Shown: positions 8,075 through 17,459 of the stretch, piece by piece
How the letters are laid out: every line of letters begins with the position of its first letter
How positions within the stretch are numbered: the stretch's first letter is position 1
Source of the DNA: Chitinophagales bacterium
GTDB taxonomy: Bacteria > Bacteroidota > Bacteroidia > Chitinophagales > Saprospiraceae
Direction: 5' to 3'
Length of the DNA stretch: 33,141 bases
Assembly (NCBI GenBank): GCA_013297745.1
Contig: JAAFIM010000043.1
Location: 1-33,141 of the forward strand
The notes under the pieces: generated by a model
Seen by the model: only the letters and a program-made list of their open reading frames with translations
Databases searched by the model: none
Told to the model about the DNA's origin: nothing
Program-made: the position numbers and the translations under genes

Positions 8075-9823
8075 ATGCTTAAAAAAATCTACCCCTTATT
8101 CGCTGCTGGCTTGCTCACCTCACCAGCATTCGCACAACACAATAATGAATTGTTTGTGCAAGGGGACATGTTTATACAAAGTGGCGCAAATGTCCATATT
8201 ATGGGGGATGTATCTATACAAACAGGCGGCGCATTGACCAATCAAGGGCTTATGGAGGTGCAAGGGCATTGGACAAGAGGCGGCACAGGCGCTTACACAT
8301 CTACCACAGGTACGGTTGAGTTTCGCAACGATGACGTCAATACAGCAGACCCCAACAACATCACAGGGGATATGATGGGTGCCAACTCTTTCTTCAACTT
8401 GGTTGTGGATAACCGCGCGGCCACTGTGGCTAATAATGTGGTAGCTTTGCTTACCGCCAACGCTCAAGCCAATGGGGTGCTAACTTTTGTTACGGGGCGT
8501 TTGCGTACAGATGCCGTCGGACGGGGTAGCAATGGAGCTGCTTATTTACGCGAGTTTTATGTCAATAATACTGCGCCTACAAGCATAGTGGGTTATGCTA
8601 TGTCGGGTACAACCCGTTATGTAGAAGGTAAATTAGCCCGACAAGTATCAGGCGCACAAACCTATGATTTTCCTATAGGGATAGAACCTACCTTTTTGGA
8701 TGGGGAAGAACCTTTCCGTTTGACATTTACCTCTGCTCCCAATGATAAACTAACCACTTGGTTTCAACCTGCTACTCAAGCGCTTATAGCGCCAGGCAAC
8801 AATCGCATGAATTTTGATATGGGACGCGACCCAGTAGGGTTTAATATCAACGACCCTTTCAGTTCTTGTATTGGTGGTCCTGACGGGGTTTTGGACCAAG
8901 CAATAGCTGACCTAAACCGCAGCCACGAATGGGTGGTTAATCGCTCTGGTGCGCTTAATACTTTTAATTACAGAATTGATGTATTCCCTGGACCTATTTT
9001 TGACCCCAATACTTACCTTACTGCTACTTGTGGGGGCAATACCCAAACCCTAAAATGGTTGGCCAAAGATGGCGTACCTGGTGGTACTCCAATAGCAGCC
9101 GTTGGTGCATCTCAACCCGCATTATTGCCTGCTATGGGTTGGGGAACAACAGCTACCCCTTGCCCTCCGACAGGAAATGTATTAACCAACCAAGTTGGTT
9201 TTTCTATATTCCGCTTACACGGTACTACCATTTTTTCCAATACAGTATTACCCATTTCTTTATTAGATTTGCAAGCCAACGCTATCAACAATAGATATAT
9301 TCGTGTAGATTGGGCTACTGCCAAAGAAGAAGGGGTTGATTATTTTGAAATAGAACGCAGCACCGACGGGGTTAATTTTGAATACATCAACACCACAAAC
9401 CCTGCTACTGGTGGATTTTCTAGCAACCCTTTAAACTATTACATCAATGATAATAATGTAATAGCTAATCAAGATTATTACTACCGTATCAAAACCATCA
9501 ATATAGATGCAACTCACGAGTATAGCCATGCGGTAACAGCAGCCCTTACAGGTGAAAATTTGGCTGAAAATGTACTTATTTTCCCTAATCCTGTACAACA
9601 AGGTAATGTAAATATAAGCATAGCTTCGCTCAAAGCGCGCAATGCCAGCCTAAAAGTATTTAATGCTATTGGGCAACAAATCCATAACCAAGAAATTAAT
9701 ATGCTATCAGGCAATAACCAATATGCCATCAATACAGACCATTGGGCTTCAGCTGTGTATTTGATACAAATAACCAGCGAAGATTTTAATGTAGTCAAAG
9801 AATTTGTCAAACACAATAGATAA
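8075..9823 (+). CDS. T9SS type A sorting-domain secreted protein
   Basis: A 582-residue exported protein. It has a signal peptide at 1-20 (cleavage after SPAFA) and an N-terminal region of the kind seen in Bacteroidota adhesin-like proteins (GDVSIQTGGALTNQG, then GTVEFRN and FFNLVVDN). A fibronectin-III-like segment follows at about 415-490 (IRVDWATAKEEGVDYFEIERS). The last 80 residues form a type A C-terminal sorting domain (VLIFPNPVQQGNVNIS, LKVFNAIGQQI, ASAVYLIQI). Such domains direct passage through the type IX secretion system, after which the tail is usually removed and the protein is released or anchored to lipopolysaccharide. No catalytic domain is recognised. A clear terminator follows. 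Confidence 0.9.
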   Translation: MLKKIYPLFAAGLLTSPAFAQHNNELFVQGDMFIQSGANVHIMGDVSIQTGGALTNQGLMEVQGHWTRGGTGAYTSTTGTVEFRNDDVNTADPNNITGDMMGANSFFNLVVDNRAATVANNVVALLTANAQANGVLTFVTGRLRTDAVGRGSNGAAYLREFYVNNTAPTSIVGYAMSGTTRYVEGKLARQVSGAQTYDFPIGIEPTFLDGEEPFRLTFTSAPNDKLTTWFQPATQALIAPGNNRMNFDMGRDPVGFNINDPFSSCIGGPDGVLDQAIADLNRSHEWVVNRSGALNTFNYRIDVFPGPIFDPNTYLTATCGGNTQTLKWLAKDGVPGGTPIAAVGASQPALLPAMGWGTTATPCPPTGNVLTNQVGFSIFRLHGTTIFSNTVLPISLLDLQANAINNRYIRVDWATAKEEGVDYFEIERSTDGVNFEYINTTNPATGGFSSNPLNYYINDNNVIANQDYYYRIKTINIDATHEYSHAVTAALTGENLAENVLIFPNPVQQGNVNISIASLKARNASLKVFNAIGQQIHNQEINMLSGNNQYAINTDHWASAVYLIQITSEDFNVVKEFVKHNR

Positions 9824-9832
9824 TCTCTTTCA

Positions 9833-9864
9833 AAGCGTTGGTTGGGTTCAGCCAACGCTTTTTT
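9833..9864 (+). terminator. Rho-independent terminator after the T9SS cargo gene
   Basis: A perfect 9-bp stem, AAGCGTTGG and CCAACGCTT, with a 10-base loop and then a T run. It starts about 10 bp past the stop codon at 9823 and lies before the ATG of the next gene at 9897, which argues against a longer version of that gene. Confidence 0.85.
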
Positions 9865-9896
9865 ACTCTTTTCTCTATTCAAAAATCACAATTTCT

Positions 9897-12383
9897 ATGA
9901 AAAAAATATACACAGTTGCAGCGTTGCTTTTTGCTTCCTTGACTACGAACGCCCAAAATGTGGGCATAGGCACAGCCAGCCCTAATCCATCCGCTAAATT
10001 GGAAATTGTGGATATCAATCGGGGTATTTTGTTGCCAAGAGTAGCCTTAACCGCCACCAACATAGCCGCGCCTGTAGCTACACCCGCCACTTGGCTGGTA
10101 GTTTTCAATACCGCAACGGCGGGCGCGGGCGCAACCGCCGTAAGCCCAGGGCTTTACTATTGGGATGGAACCCAATGGGTGCGTTTTCAAGCAGGCAATG
10201 CTGCTACTGATTGGACTTTGTTGGGCAATGCAAGCACGAATGCTGCTACCAATTTTATCGGCACAACGGATGCAGTAGATTTTGTAACCCGCACCAGCAA
10301 CGCAGAAAGAATGCGTGTAACCAGCGCAGGTAATATGGGTTTGGGTACTAATAACCCTTCTGCTCGCCTGCACGTAGCTGGCGGCGCTATCCGCCCTGAA
10401 GCTGGCAACGTATCAGCGGCTGGTATTAATTGGGGACTTGATGTTTTTGGTGGTGGTGGTGACGAACCTTCTATTCGTTATTACACAGAAGGGGGTGAAA
10501 ACACCAAACTTTTGATAGCCAATCAAAACGATGCTGACGACGATATTACTATGGAAGCGGGCTTTTTACTATTTAGAACGGGTGATGCGAGCGGTACACC
10601 AGATGCTGACCGTATGATTATCACTACAGCTGGAAATGTGGGTATCAACACCAACACACCCGCTGAAAGATTAGAAGTGGTGGGCAATGTTCGCACAAGT
10701 TCCTTGGCTGGAGTTGGGAATAGAGTGGTTAGTTCAGACGCGAATGGAACGCTAACCAACATCGCTACTGGTACAAACGGACAAGTGCTTACTTTAGTAG
10801 CTGGCAATCCCACTTGGGCTGCTGTTGCAACAACCAATTGGACTTTATTGGGTAACACGGGTACAAACGCTGCTAACAATTTCGTGGGTACAACAGACGC
10901 TGTAGATTTCGTAACCCGCACCAACAACACCGAAAGAATGCGCGTAACCAATGCGGGAAATATCGGTATGGGTACAAACAATCCCCTTGCGCGCCTGCAC
11001 GTAGCTGGCGGTGCTATCCGCCCCGAAGCTGGTAACATATCAGCGGCTGGTATTAATTGGGGACTTGATGTTTTTGGTGGTGGTGGGGATGAACCATACA
11101 TTCGTTATTACACAGAAGGGGGTGAAAACACCAAACTTTTGATAGCCAATCAAAATGATGCTGACGATGATGTTACTATGGAAGCTGGGTTTTTACTATT
11201 TAGAACTGGCGATGGGGGAACAACAGTAGCAGATGCAGACCGTATGATTATTACCACAGGTGGTAATGTGGGGGTTAATACCAACACCCCAAACACTATT
11301 TTCCAAGTGAATGCAGGCACAAACACAGCCAATCTAAACCCTGCTGCTATTTCTATCAACCGCGCAGCTGCCAACGTTGAAGGTTCTATTTGGTTTATGA
11401 CAGGGGGAGCAGCGCGCTGGATTTTACAGCAAGACAACGATAACACAGAAAATTTACAACTTTGGAGCACAGCTACAGGCTCATTTATACAAACTTGGAA
11501 TCACACCACAGGTAATATAGGGGTTAGAAACACAGCCCCAAGCGTCCCCTTGGATGTTAACGGCACTATAGCAGCAAGGGATGTAACTGGTGCGGGGGGA
11601 CAAAATATTCTTATTGGCGACGATGCATTTCTATCAGATGTAGATGCAGCCCACCGTATGGCTATCATCAGCAGCAGCAATACAGCCATTGGCGAATTAC
11701 AGTTAGGATTTACTGGTACAAACCCCATACTAAGCGGTACATCAGGGTTCTTAAACATCAGCCAACCCGTTCAGGTACAAAATACTGCTAATAGATTCTA
11801 TCGTGGAGTAACCCCACAAGCATTTTCAGACCAATTTGATAACGGAGGAGGGGGTGTTTATATTAGCAATAACGAGGGAGAAGAGGGCGGTTTTTGGTCT
11901 AATGGAAACTATTCGGCTATAATAAGCCCAGGCGATAACGATTTGGTAAAGTTTATTGATGAAGATTTGTTCAATAATGCTGGTTCTGTTTTTGACAATA
12001 ATGCTATGCGCGCTCGTATTGATGGCGGTGGACAGTATTTCCAAATATCGGATGCCAAAACTAAAGAGAATATCGTTCCTATCAACAATAGCTTACAAAA
12101 AATTATGGCAATCAGCGGCTATACTTACCAGTTCAAATTAGCCCCAGAAGAGGTTAAAAAAGGTCAAAAACCACTACAAGCAGCAGGGGTTATGGCACAA
12201 GAAGTAGAAAAAGTATTACCTGAAGCAGTTAGCAACCATAATGGCGATTATATGGTAAATTACGCCGCATTTGCCCCCTTGTTTATAGAAGCTTTCAAAG
12301 AGCAACAACAACAGATTGAGTTGTTAAAACAACAAAATACGATGTTGGAGCAACGGCTAAAATCTCTTGAAGAGAAAAAGTAA
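9897..12383 (+). CDS. Tail-fibre-like secreted protein with C-terminal peptidase S74 chaperone domain
   Basis: An 828-residue protein with a signal peptide at 1-19 (cleavage before QNVGIGT). The N-terminal module is VGIGTASPNPSAKLE ... RGILLPRVALTATN ... GLYYWDGTQWVRF. Then come two nearly identical copies of a module (WTLLGN, GTTDAVDFVTRT, ERMRV, NPxARLHVAGGA, TMEAGFLLFRTGD), encoded at 10211-10660 and 10838-11289. Residues about 718-820 form the endosialidase chaperone domain (hallmark SDAKTKENI with the Ser-Asp of the self-cleavage site; GVMAQEVEKVLPEAV), ending in a coiled coil rich in Gln and Leu. That domain trimerises beta-helical fibres and then cuts itself off. No T9SS tail is seen. 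ATG 9897 is chosen for its signal peptide; the frame from TTG 9804 overlaps the previous gene and its terminator. Confidence 0.88.
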   Translation: MKKIYTVAALLFASLTTNAQNVGIGTASPNPSAKLEIVDINRGILLPRVALTATNIAAPVATPATWLVVFNTATAGAGATAVSPGLYYWDGTQWVRFQAGNAATDWTLLGNASTNAATNFIGTTDAVDFVTRTSNAERMRVTSAGNMGLGTNNPSARLHVAGGAIRPEAGNVSAAGINWGLDVFGGGGDEPSIRYYTEGGENTKLLIANQNDADDDITMEAGFLLFRTGDASGTPDADRMIITTAGNVGINTNTPAERLEVVGNVRTSSLAGVGNRVVSSDANGTLTNIATGTNGQVLTLVAGNPTWAAVATTNWTLLGNTGTNAANNFVGTTDAVDFVTRTNNTERMRVTNAGNIGMGTNNPLARLHVAGGAIRPEAGNISAAGINWGLDVFGGGGDEPYIRYYTEGGENTKLLIANQNDADDDVTMEAGFLLFRTGDGGTTVADADRMIITTGGNVGVNTNTPNTIFQVNAGTNTANLNPAAISINRAAANVEGSIWFMTGGAARWILQQDNDNTENLQLWSTATGSFIQTWNHTTGNIGVRNTAPSVPLDVNGTIAARDVTGAGGQNILIGDDAFLSDVDAAHRMAIISSSNTAIGELQLGFTGTNPILSGTSGFLNISQPVQVQNTANRFYRGVTPQAFSDQFDNGGGGVYISNNEGEEGGFWSNGNYSAIISPGDNDLVKFIDEDLFNNAGSVFDNNAMRARIDGGGQYFQISDAKTKENIVPINNSLQKIMAISGYTYQFKLAPEEVKKGQKPLQAAGVMAQEVEKVLPEAVSNHNGDYMVNYAAFAPLFIEAFKEQQQQIELLKQQNTMLEQRLKSLEEKK

Positions 12384-12402
12384 CAACATCCGTTTTAATA
12401 GC

Positions 12403-12429
12403 GCGCAAACTTCGCCGTTTGCGCCTTTT
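12403..12429 (+). terminator. Probable terminator after the S74 protein gene
   Basis: An 8-bp GC-rich stem, GCGCAAAC and GTTTGCGC, with a TTCGCC loop, followed by CTTTTCCCC. The T run is short, so strength is uncertain. It lies 20 bp past the stop codon. Confidence 0.6.
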
Positions 12430-12453
12430 CCCCTATAAAATCATTTTAAAAAT

Positions 12454-14559
12454 ATGAAAAAAATTTATACAGTAGCAGCGTTGCTTTTCGCATCTTTGAC
12501 TGCAAATGCTCAAAATGTGGGCATAGGCACAGCCAGCCCCAACCCTTCCGCTAAATTAGAAGTTGTAGATGCAAACAGAGGGTTTTTATTCCCTCGTGTC
12601 TCACTATCCGCTACCAACGTAGCAGCTCCCGTAACTAGCCCCGCAAACTGGCTTTGTGTGTTCAATACCGCAACAGTGGGCGCGGGCGCAACCGCCGTAA
12701 GCCCGGGGCTTTATTATTGGGATGGAACCCAATGGGTGCGTTTCCAAGCAGGCAATATCGCCACAAATTGGACTTTGTTGGGTAATGCTGGCACGAATAC
12801 TGCTACTAATTTTATCGGGACAACGGATGCAGTAGATTTTGTAACCCGCACCAATAATACAGAAAGAATGCGGGTTTTAGCTAGTAATGGCAATGTGGGT
12901 ATAGGTACGACTTCACCTGTTACTGGTTTGGATATACAAACTGGTGCTAACGCTGGGTATACAGGGCAAATGGTATTGGGTACAGGCGCCCAATCAGGGA
13001 AAATTTCGTTTAGACGCGGCAATGATGGTAATACGGGTGCTTATTTGGGATGGGCAGCTCCAACTGATGATATAAACTTTGAGTTAGTCAATGGTAGTGG
13101 CGGTGGAGTTATTTTAATCAACGGTGCCAGCAATGGGGGTAATATCCGCTTTAATACCACAGCTTCTTCTGGGGTAGGCGGCAATCAAGAACGGATGAGA
13201 ATAACAGACTTGGGCAACATTGGTATAGGTACAACTACCCCTGCTGAACAATTACACGTAACTTCTGCCACTCCCAATACCGCAACAGGGCGATTCACAG
13301 GTTTATCTTCAACTACAACCATAGTAACCAATGCCACTGATGCTTTGGTTTTGGTAGATGCCAACGGTTCATTGCGCCGCACTAATGAAACGGTTAGAGA
13401 TGCTTGGTATACCAACGGAAACGCGACCACAGGATTGCGCAGTATAGGTACAACCACCAACCAACCTTTTCAATTTATTGCTAACAACATAGCCAGAGGT
13501 CGGGTTAATCCAACTGATGGTGAGTTTGTATGGGGCGCAACGGCTTCTCCTTATGCTGGTGATGCACTTTCTGCTGTCGCAACAGCTACCACTACTTTCG
13601 CGCTTAACGGATATTCAGCACAAAACGGTTCGGGCACTTGGGGGGAAATTCTAACAGCTAGTACAACGGCTTTCTCTGCTGTGCAAGGTGTTTATGGTGG
13701 TAGCGGACAAGGTGCGGGGGTTTTGGGCAACTATAATGGTACAAACACCTCTAATACTCGCGCTGGGGTTGTTGGTGTGTGTTCTTCTCCCGCTGCCAAC
13801 GCTGGTGGAGTTGGGGTTCGCGGTGAAAATAGCATAGCGACTGGTAACCAAAGAATGGGTGTATTGGGACAATATACAGCAACAGCATTTGGTATAGGCG
13901 TGTATGGTATAGGTGCTGGTGGTGGGATTATGACTGGCAATAATGATGTAGCTGTCGTGGGTTGGCGTGCTAATAATGCTAACTATAGTGGCTATTTCAA
14001 CGGGAATCACGTTATCGCCAACGGTACAAAATCCGCATCAGTTCCCACCAGCAAAGGCAATCAACTATTATACTGTATGGAAAGTCCAGAGGTTTGGTTT
14101 GAAGATTTTGGCACGGCGCAGTTGCAAAATGGCCAAGCTGAGGTCAAATTGGATGAAATGTACTTAGAAACGGTATTAATCGATGACGAACACCCAATGC
14201 ACGTTTTTGTACAAGTACAGGGCGAGTGCAACGATGTTTACGTAATCCCCAATAAAACAGGGTTTACAGTTAAAGAAAAACAAGGCGGACAATCTAATGT
14301 TAAATTTTCTTACCGTTTAGTTGCTAAACGTCTTCATTTTCCTGACCACAGATTTGGCAATGACCCCGTTTGGGGTGAGGGCGATACCCGCCAATATTCA
14401 GAACGCGCTCCCAAACGCGCAGTTGATTACAACGAACAAGTCAAACAAGACTTAGAGGCCAAACGCAATTGGAAACCTAGCCCTAGCCCAGCTATAACCT
14501 ATCCTGAGGACTTAAGGCTCAATTTGACCAAAGAAGCTAACAAAGAGATAAATAAATAA
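12454..14559 (+). CDS. Tail-fibre-like secreted protein, paralog 2
   Basis: A 701-residue protein with signal peptide (cleavage before QNVGIGT). The first 150 residues are very close to those of the gene upstream, in DNA as well as protein, including one GTTDAVDFVTRTNNTERMRV module. The middle is different: an FRRGNDGNTGAYLGW segment, then Gly-rich repeats of the form GVxGxY (GVLGNYNG, GVVGVCSS, GVRGEN, GVLGQY, GVYGIG) at about 410-510. From about residue 537 there is a C-terminal domain (ESPEVWFEDFG, MHVFVQVQGECNDVYVI, NVKFSYRLVAKR), a pattern I recall from large secreted proteins of Bacteroidota and Acidobacteria. No S74 or T9SS domain is present. Probably an exported fibre or appendage; function unknown. 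Confidence 0.82.
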   Translation: MKKIYTVAALLFASLTANAQNVGIGTASPNPSAKLEVVDANRGFLFPRVSLSATNVAAPVTSPANWLCVFNTATVGAGATAVSPGLYYWDGTQWVRFQAGNIATNWTLLGNAGTNTATNFIGTTDAVDFVTRTNNTERMRVLASNGNVGIGTTSPVTGLDIQTGANAGYTGQMVLGTGAQSGKISFRRGNDGNTGAYLGWAAPTDDINFELVNGSGGGVILINGASNGGNIRFNTTASSGVGGNQERMRITDLGNIGIGTTTPAEQLHVTSATPNTATGRFTGLSSTTTIVTNATDALVLVDANGSLRRTNETVRDAWYTNGNATTGLRSIGTTTNQPFQFIANNIARGRVNPTDGEFVWGATASPYAGDALSAVATATTTFALNGYSAQNGSGTWGEILTASTTAFSAVQGVYGGSGQGAGVLGNYNGTNTSNTRAGVVGVCSSPAANAGGVGVRGENSIATGNQRMGVLGQYTATAFGIGVYGIGAGGGIMTGNNDVAVVGWRANNANYSGYFNGNHVIANGTKSASVPTSKGNQLLYCMESPEVWFEDFGTAQLQNGQAEVKLDEMYLETVLIDDEHPMHVFVQVQGECNDVYVIPNKTGFTVKEKQGGQSNVKFSYRLVAKRLHFPDHRFGNDPVWGEGDTRQYSERAPKRAVDYNEQVKQDLEAKRNWKPSPSPAITYPEDLRLNLTKEANKEINK

Positions 14560-14571
14560 TCCATTGATTAT

Positions 14572-14609
14572 AAAAAGTCGCTGAAATTTAACTTTCAGGG
14601 GCTTTTTTT
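14572..14609 (+). terminator. Rho-independent terminator after paralog 2
   Basis: The arms AAAAAGTCGCTGAAA and TTTCAGGGGCTTTTT pair along 15 positions with one wobble and one mismatch around a TTTAAC loop, and the 3' arm ends in seven T. It starts 12 bp past the stop codon. Confidence 0.8.
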
Positions 14610-14706
14610 CGTAACAAAAGCCGAAATATCTCTTTTTTAAAAAAATTGGCATAATTTTTGCAGTTTCTGCGCATATTAAACCATACACATCAAAAAAATT
14701 CTTGGT

Positions 14707-17340
14707 ATGAAAAAACTTACAACTATAGCTTTAGCCGCTATAATCCCCTTATTATCCATAACCGCTCAAAATGTGGGTATAGGCACAGCCAGCCCCAATG
14801 CTTCAGCTAAATTAGATATTGTTGATGCCAACAGAGGGATTTTATTACCCCGTGTTGCACTCACAGCTACCAATTTGCAAGCTCCTGTAACTGCCCCCGC
14901 TAATTGGTTGGTAGTGTTTAACACCAATGTTAGCGCGCCTGGACCTTTTGCGGTCACAGAGGGGCTTTACTATTGGGATGGCACTCTATTGCGTTGGGTG
15001 CGTATTGGCAGTACAGCCACAGCAAGCAACGATTGGACAATTTTAGGCAATGCAGGAACAGCCGCTGCAACCAATTTTGTGGGCACAACTGACGCTGTAG
15101 ATTTTGTAACCCGCACCAATAATGTAGAGCAAATGCGCGTAACGAGCGCGGGCTTGGTTGGTATTGGCACTGCTATTCCTATACACGAATTAGATATAAA
15201 TCCCGCTACCAGTCCGACTTGGACGAGCAACGGCTGGCGTGGTTTGGTCGGATTGAGCGATGCTGGAGCTATAGGTTGGAGAAATAGTTTTGGCGGATTA
15301 ACTGCTGGTATTGGGCATACATCCAATGGAACAGCTTCTTTGGCTGATGATGTGCTTTGTTTCTTTTCTTCTTCGTCTGCATTGGCTACTACTGGCAGCC
15401 CTGCCAATTATTCTATGCGTATTTTTGACGCCAATAATCAAATTGGTATGAATACTGTTGCAGGTACTCCTGATGCTACCGCTCAATTAGAAATAGCTGC
15501 GACCACTCGCGGAGTATTGATACCAAGAGTATCGCTTACTCAAACTACTAATATAGCCCCTGTAGCTACCACCCCAACCACTTCTTTATTAGTTTATAAT
15601 ACAGCCACAATCAATGACGTAACGCCTGGTTATTACTATTGGTCTGGTGTGCGTTGGGAAAGGCTTATGAATGGGACTAGTAATCCTTGGACTATCTTAG
15701 GCAATACAGGTACAAACGCAGCCAATAACTTTGTAGGCACAACTGACGCAGTAGATTTTGTAACCCGAACCAACAATACAGAAAGAATGCGCGTAACGAG
15801 CGCGGGTAATGTGGGGGTTGGTACAACTACACCCGCTACTAGCCTATCCGTAAATGGCGCAACCACAATAGGCACAACTTACGCTGGCACATTAGCCAAC
15901 GCTGCACCAGCCAACGGCTTACGCGTACAGGGACAAACTATTATTAATAAACCAAACGGGCAAGATAGTAGGGATATATTCTCCTCTCATACCTCAGCCA
16001 CCGCTTTCAATAGTGTAACAGGTTATACTTCTGTAACAGCTTCTAGAGCTATCGCTGGTTATGCTGATGCTAACGGTATGGGTATTTTTGGTTATGCTAA
16101 CAGAGACGGCTATGGAGTAGTAGGTCTTACCCAATCTGGCATTTTATCCAACTTTATACAAGGCGGTGAGGGCGTTTTAGGCCAAGCTGATGGTGCTACA
16201 GGGGCTACAGGCATACCTATTGGTGTGCACGGTATCTTGGATGAAAGTGTAGCTGGGATGAGAGGAGCAACTCCAGTATTGGGTGAAAATAATAATGTTA
16301 CCAGAGGAAACGGCTTCACTGGTGGTGCTTACGCCACTGTAACCGCTCAATCTGTGGCTGGTGTATATGGTAATATAGGCTCTCGCGGAGCAGCGGCTGG
16401 CGATAATGGGTATATGTTTGGTGTTATTGGCGATATTTTAGTTCTCTCTGGTACTATTCCCGACGGCTCTGGTGGGGTATTGGGTTCAAGCGGTAGCGGT
16501 AGTTTTGGTATGTTGGGTTACAAAGGGCTAACAAGCACTGTATATAGCGTTTATGGGGGTGGATTATTTTCAGGGAGCATAGTGAATGGCAATACAGGTA
16601 ACTTCACAGGTGGTTCTTCCAACAATCAAAATAACGCACCTCAACCCAACAACCACATTGGTTTAGGTATCAATGGTGGCTTTATGGGCGGTTATGTAAA
16701 AGGAAATCAATACGGTATGGTCAGTTCTGGGCAAGAATTTGGTATGTATGTGCAAGGCAAAACTATAGTAAATCAACCCATAGTACAATTAACCAATACC
16801 CCTCAAGGTAACGATAGAATTATTTCTTATGCGCCAACTTCTACTCAAGTGGATGTGATGACCAAAGGCACTAGCGCTTTAGTAAATGGGGAAGTTTTTG
16901 TGGCTTTTGATGATAAATTCCGCAAACTTATCAACCCCAATGAGCCTATTATCATCAATATCACCCCAAGAGCAGAAACTCGCGGCGTATATGTTAGCCA
17001 GGTTACTGCTCAAGGCTTCTTCGTGCGCGAAAATATGCAAGGTATAAGCAATGCAGCCTTTTATTGGTCAGCTTCTGGTACAAAAGCTGGGTTTGAAAAT
17101 GGTATAACGGTTTCTAACACGATTTTGGCGAATAGTTTTGATAGCAATTTAGGTGGGGTTATGATGAGTGAAGCTGATGCTTCTGCTCAAGGTACAGCAC
17201 CAACCCCAATATATTTTGACGGTCAAAATGTACTTTTCCAAAATATGCCTGCGCGTTTCTTTATCAATGAGGCTAAAGTTAATCCCAACAGCCCAACTAC
17301 TAACCCTAACGGCGGCAGCGGGAACAACAACACGCACTAA
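14707..17340 (+). CDS. Tail-fibre-like secreted protein, paralog 3
   Basis: An 877-residue protein with signal peptide (cleavage before QNVGIGT). The N-terminal module matches the two preceding genes (VGIGTASPNASAKLDI, RGILLPRVALTATN, GLYYWDGT). The RGxLxPRVSLT plus YYWSGVRWE half recurs at about 265-315, so the whole head module is duplicated. Two GTTDAVDFVTRTNN modules are present, encoded near 15040 and 15695. The middle contains GV/GI-rich beta repeats (GIFGYANRDGYGVVG, GVLGQADG, GVYGNIG). At about 745-830 a domain (INITPRAETRGVYVSQV, QGFFVREN, FYWSASGTKAGFE) looks like a diverged version of the paralog 2 end. No S74 or T9SS domain is present. It has its own leader and terminator, so it is likely transcribed alone. 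Confidence 0.82.
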   Translation: MKKLTTIALAAIIPLLSITAQNVGIGTASPNASAKLDIVDANRGILLPRVALTATNLQAPVTAPANWLVVFNTNVSAPGPFAVTEGLYYWDGTLLRWVRIGSTATASNDWTILGNAGTAAATNFVGTTDAVDFVTRTNNVEQMRVTSAGLVGIGTAIPIHELDINPATSPTWTSNGWRGLVGLSDAGAIGWRNSFGGLTAGIGHTSNGTASLADDVLCFFSSSSALATTGSPANYSMRIFDANNQIGMNTVAGTPDATAQLEIAATTRGVLIPRVSLTQTTNIAPVATTPTTSLLVYNTATINDVTPGYYYWSGVRWERLMNGTSNPWTILGNTGTNAANNFVGTTDAVDFVTRTNNTERMRVTSAGNVGVGTTTPATSLSVNGATTIGTTYAGTLANAAPANGLRVQGQTIINKPNGQDSRDIFSSHTSATAFNSVTGYTSVTASRAIAGYADANGMGIFGYANRDGYGVVGLTQSGILSNFIQGGEGVLGQADGATGATGIPIGVHGILDESVAGMRGATPVLGENNNVTRGNGFTGGAYATVTAQSVAGVYGNIGSRGAAAGDNGYMFGVIGDILVLSGTIPDGSGGVLGSSGSGSFGMLGYKGLTSTVYSVYGGGLFSGSIVNGNTGNFTGGSSNNQNNAPQPNNHIGLGINGGFMGGYVKGNQYGMVSSGQEFGMYVQGKTIVNQPIVQLTNTPQGNDRIISYAPTSTQVDVMTKGTSALVNGEVFVAFDDKFRKLINPNEPIIINITPRAETRGVYVSQVTAQGFFVRENMQGISNAAFYWSASGTKAGFENGITVSNTILANSFDSNLGGVMMSEADASAQGTAPTPIYFDGQNVLFQNMPARFFINEAKVNPNSPTTNPNGGSGNNNTH

Positions 17341-17370
17341 AATTTCAAACATAACCTTTTCTTAAACTCA

Positions 17371-17405
17371 AAAATCCCTTTCGCTTAAAGCGGAGGGGAT
17401 TTTTA
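17371..17405 (+). terminator. Rho-independent terminator after paralog 3
   Basis: The arms AAAATCCC and GGGGATTTT, extended inward by CGCTT/AAGCG, form a long hairpin followed by T. It is 30 bp past the stop codon at 17340 and just upstream of the next promoter box. Confidence 0.8.
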
Positions 17406-17439
17406 TTTGGTACTAAATTGGGCTTTTTTTTTACCTTTG
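17406..17439 (+). promoter_or_regulatory. Bacteroidota-type promoter (TTTG ... TACCTTTG)
   Basis: TTTG at 17406-17409 and TACCTTTG at 17432-17439 fit the -33/-7 consensus of this phylum with a spacer of 22 bp. The start codon at 17460 follows 20 bp later. The promoter overlaps the longer open frame starting at TTG 17418, which supports the ATG at 17460. Confidence 0.5.
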
Positions 17440-17459
17440 TGCCTATAATCGCTTTTTTT

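Noticed and set aside
9804-9896. N-terminal extension of the S74 fibre protein from TTG 9804
   Set aside because: It overlaps the end of the T9SS gene and runs through its terminator. The signal peptide begins at ATG 9897.
10523-11101. 192-codon minus-strand frame (and similar ones at 13651-14010 and 14970-15407)
   Set aside because: Antisense shadows of the fibre genes. Their composition (Pro/Val/Ala-rich) mirrors the codons of the plus strand and shows no domain.
4350-17340. Prophage or phage tail cluster
   Set aside because: The fibre-like genes all have signal peptides and Bacteroidota-type modules. No capsid, terminase, portal, integrase or other tail gene is in the window.
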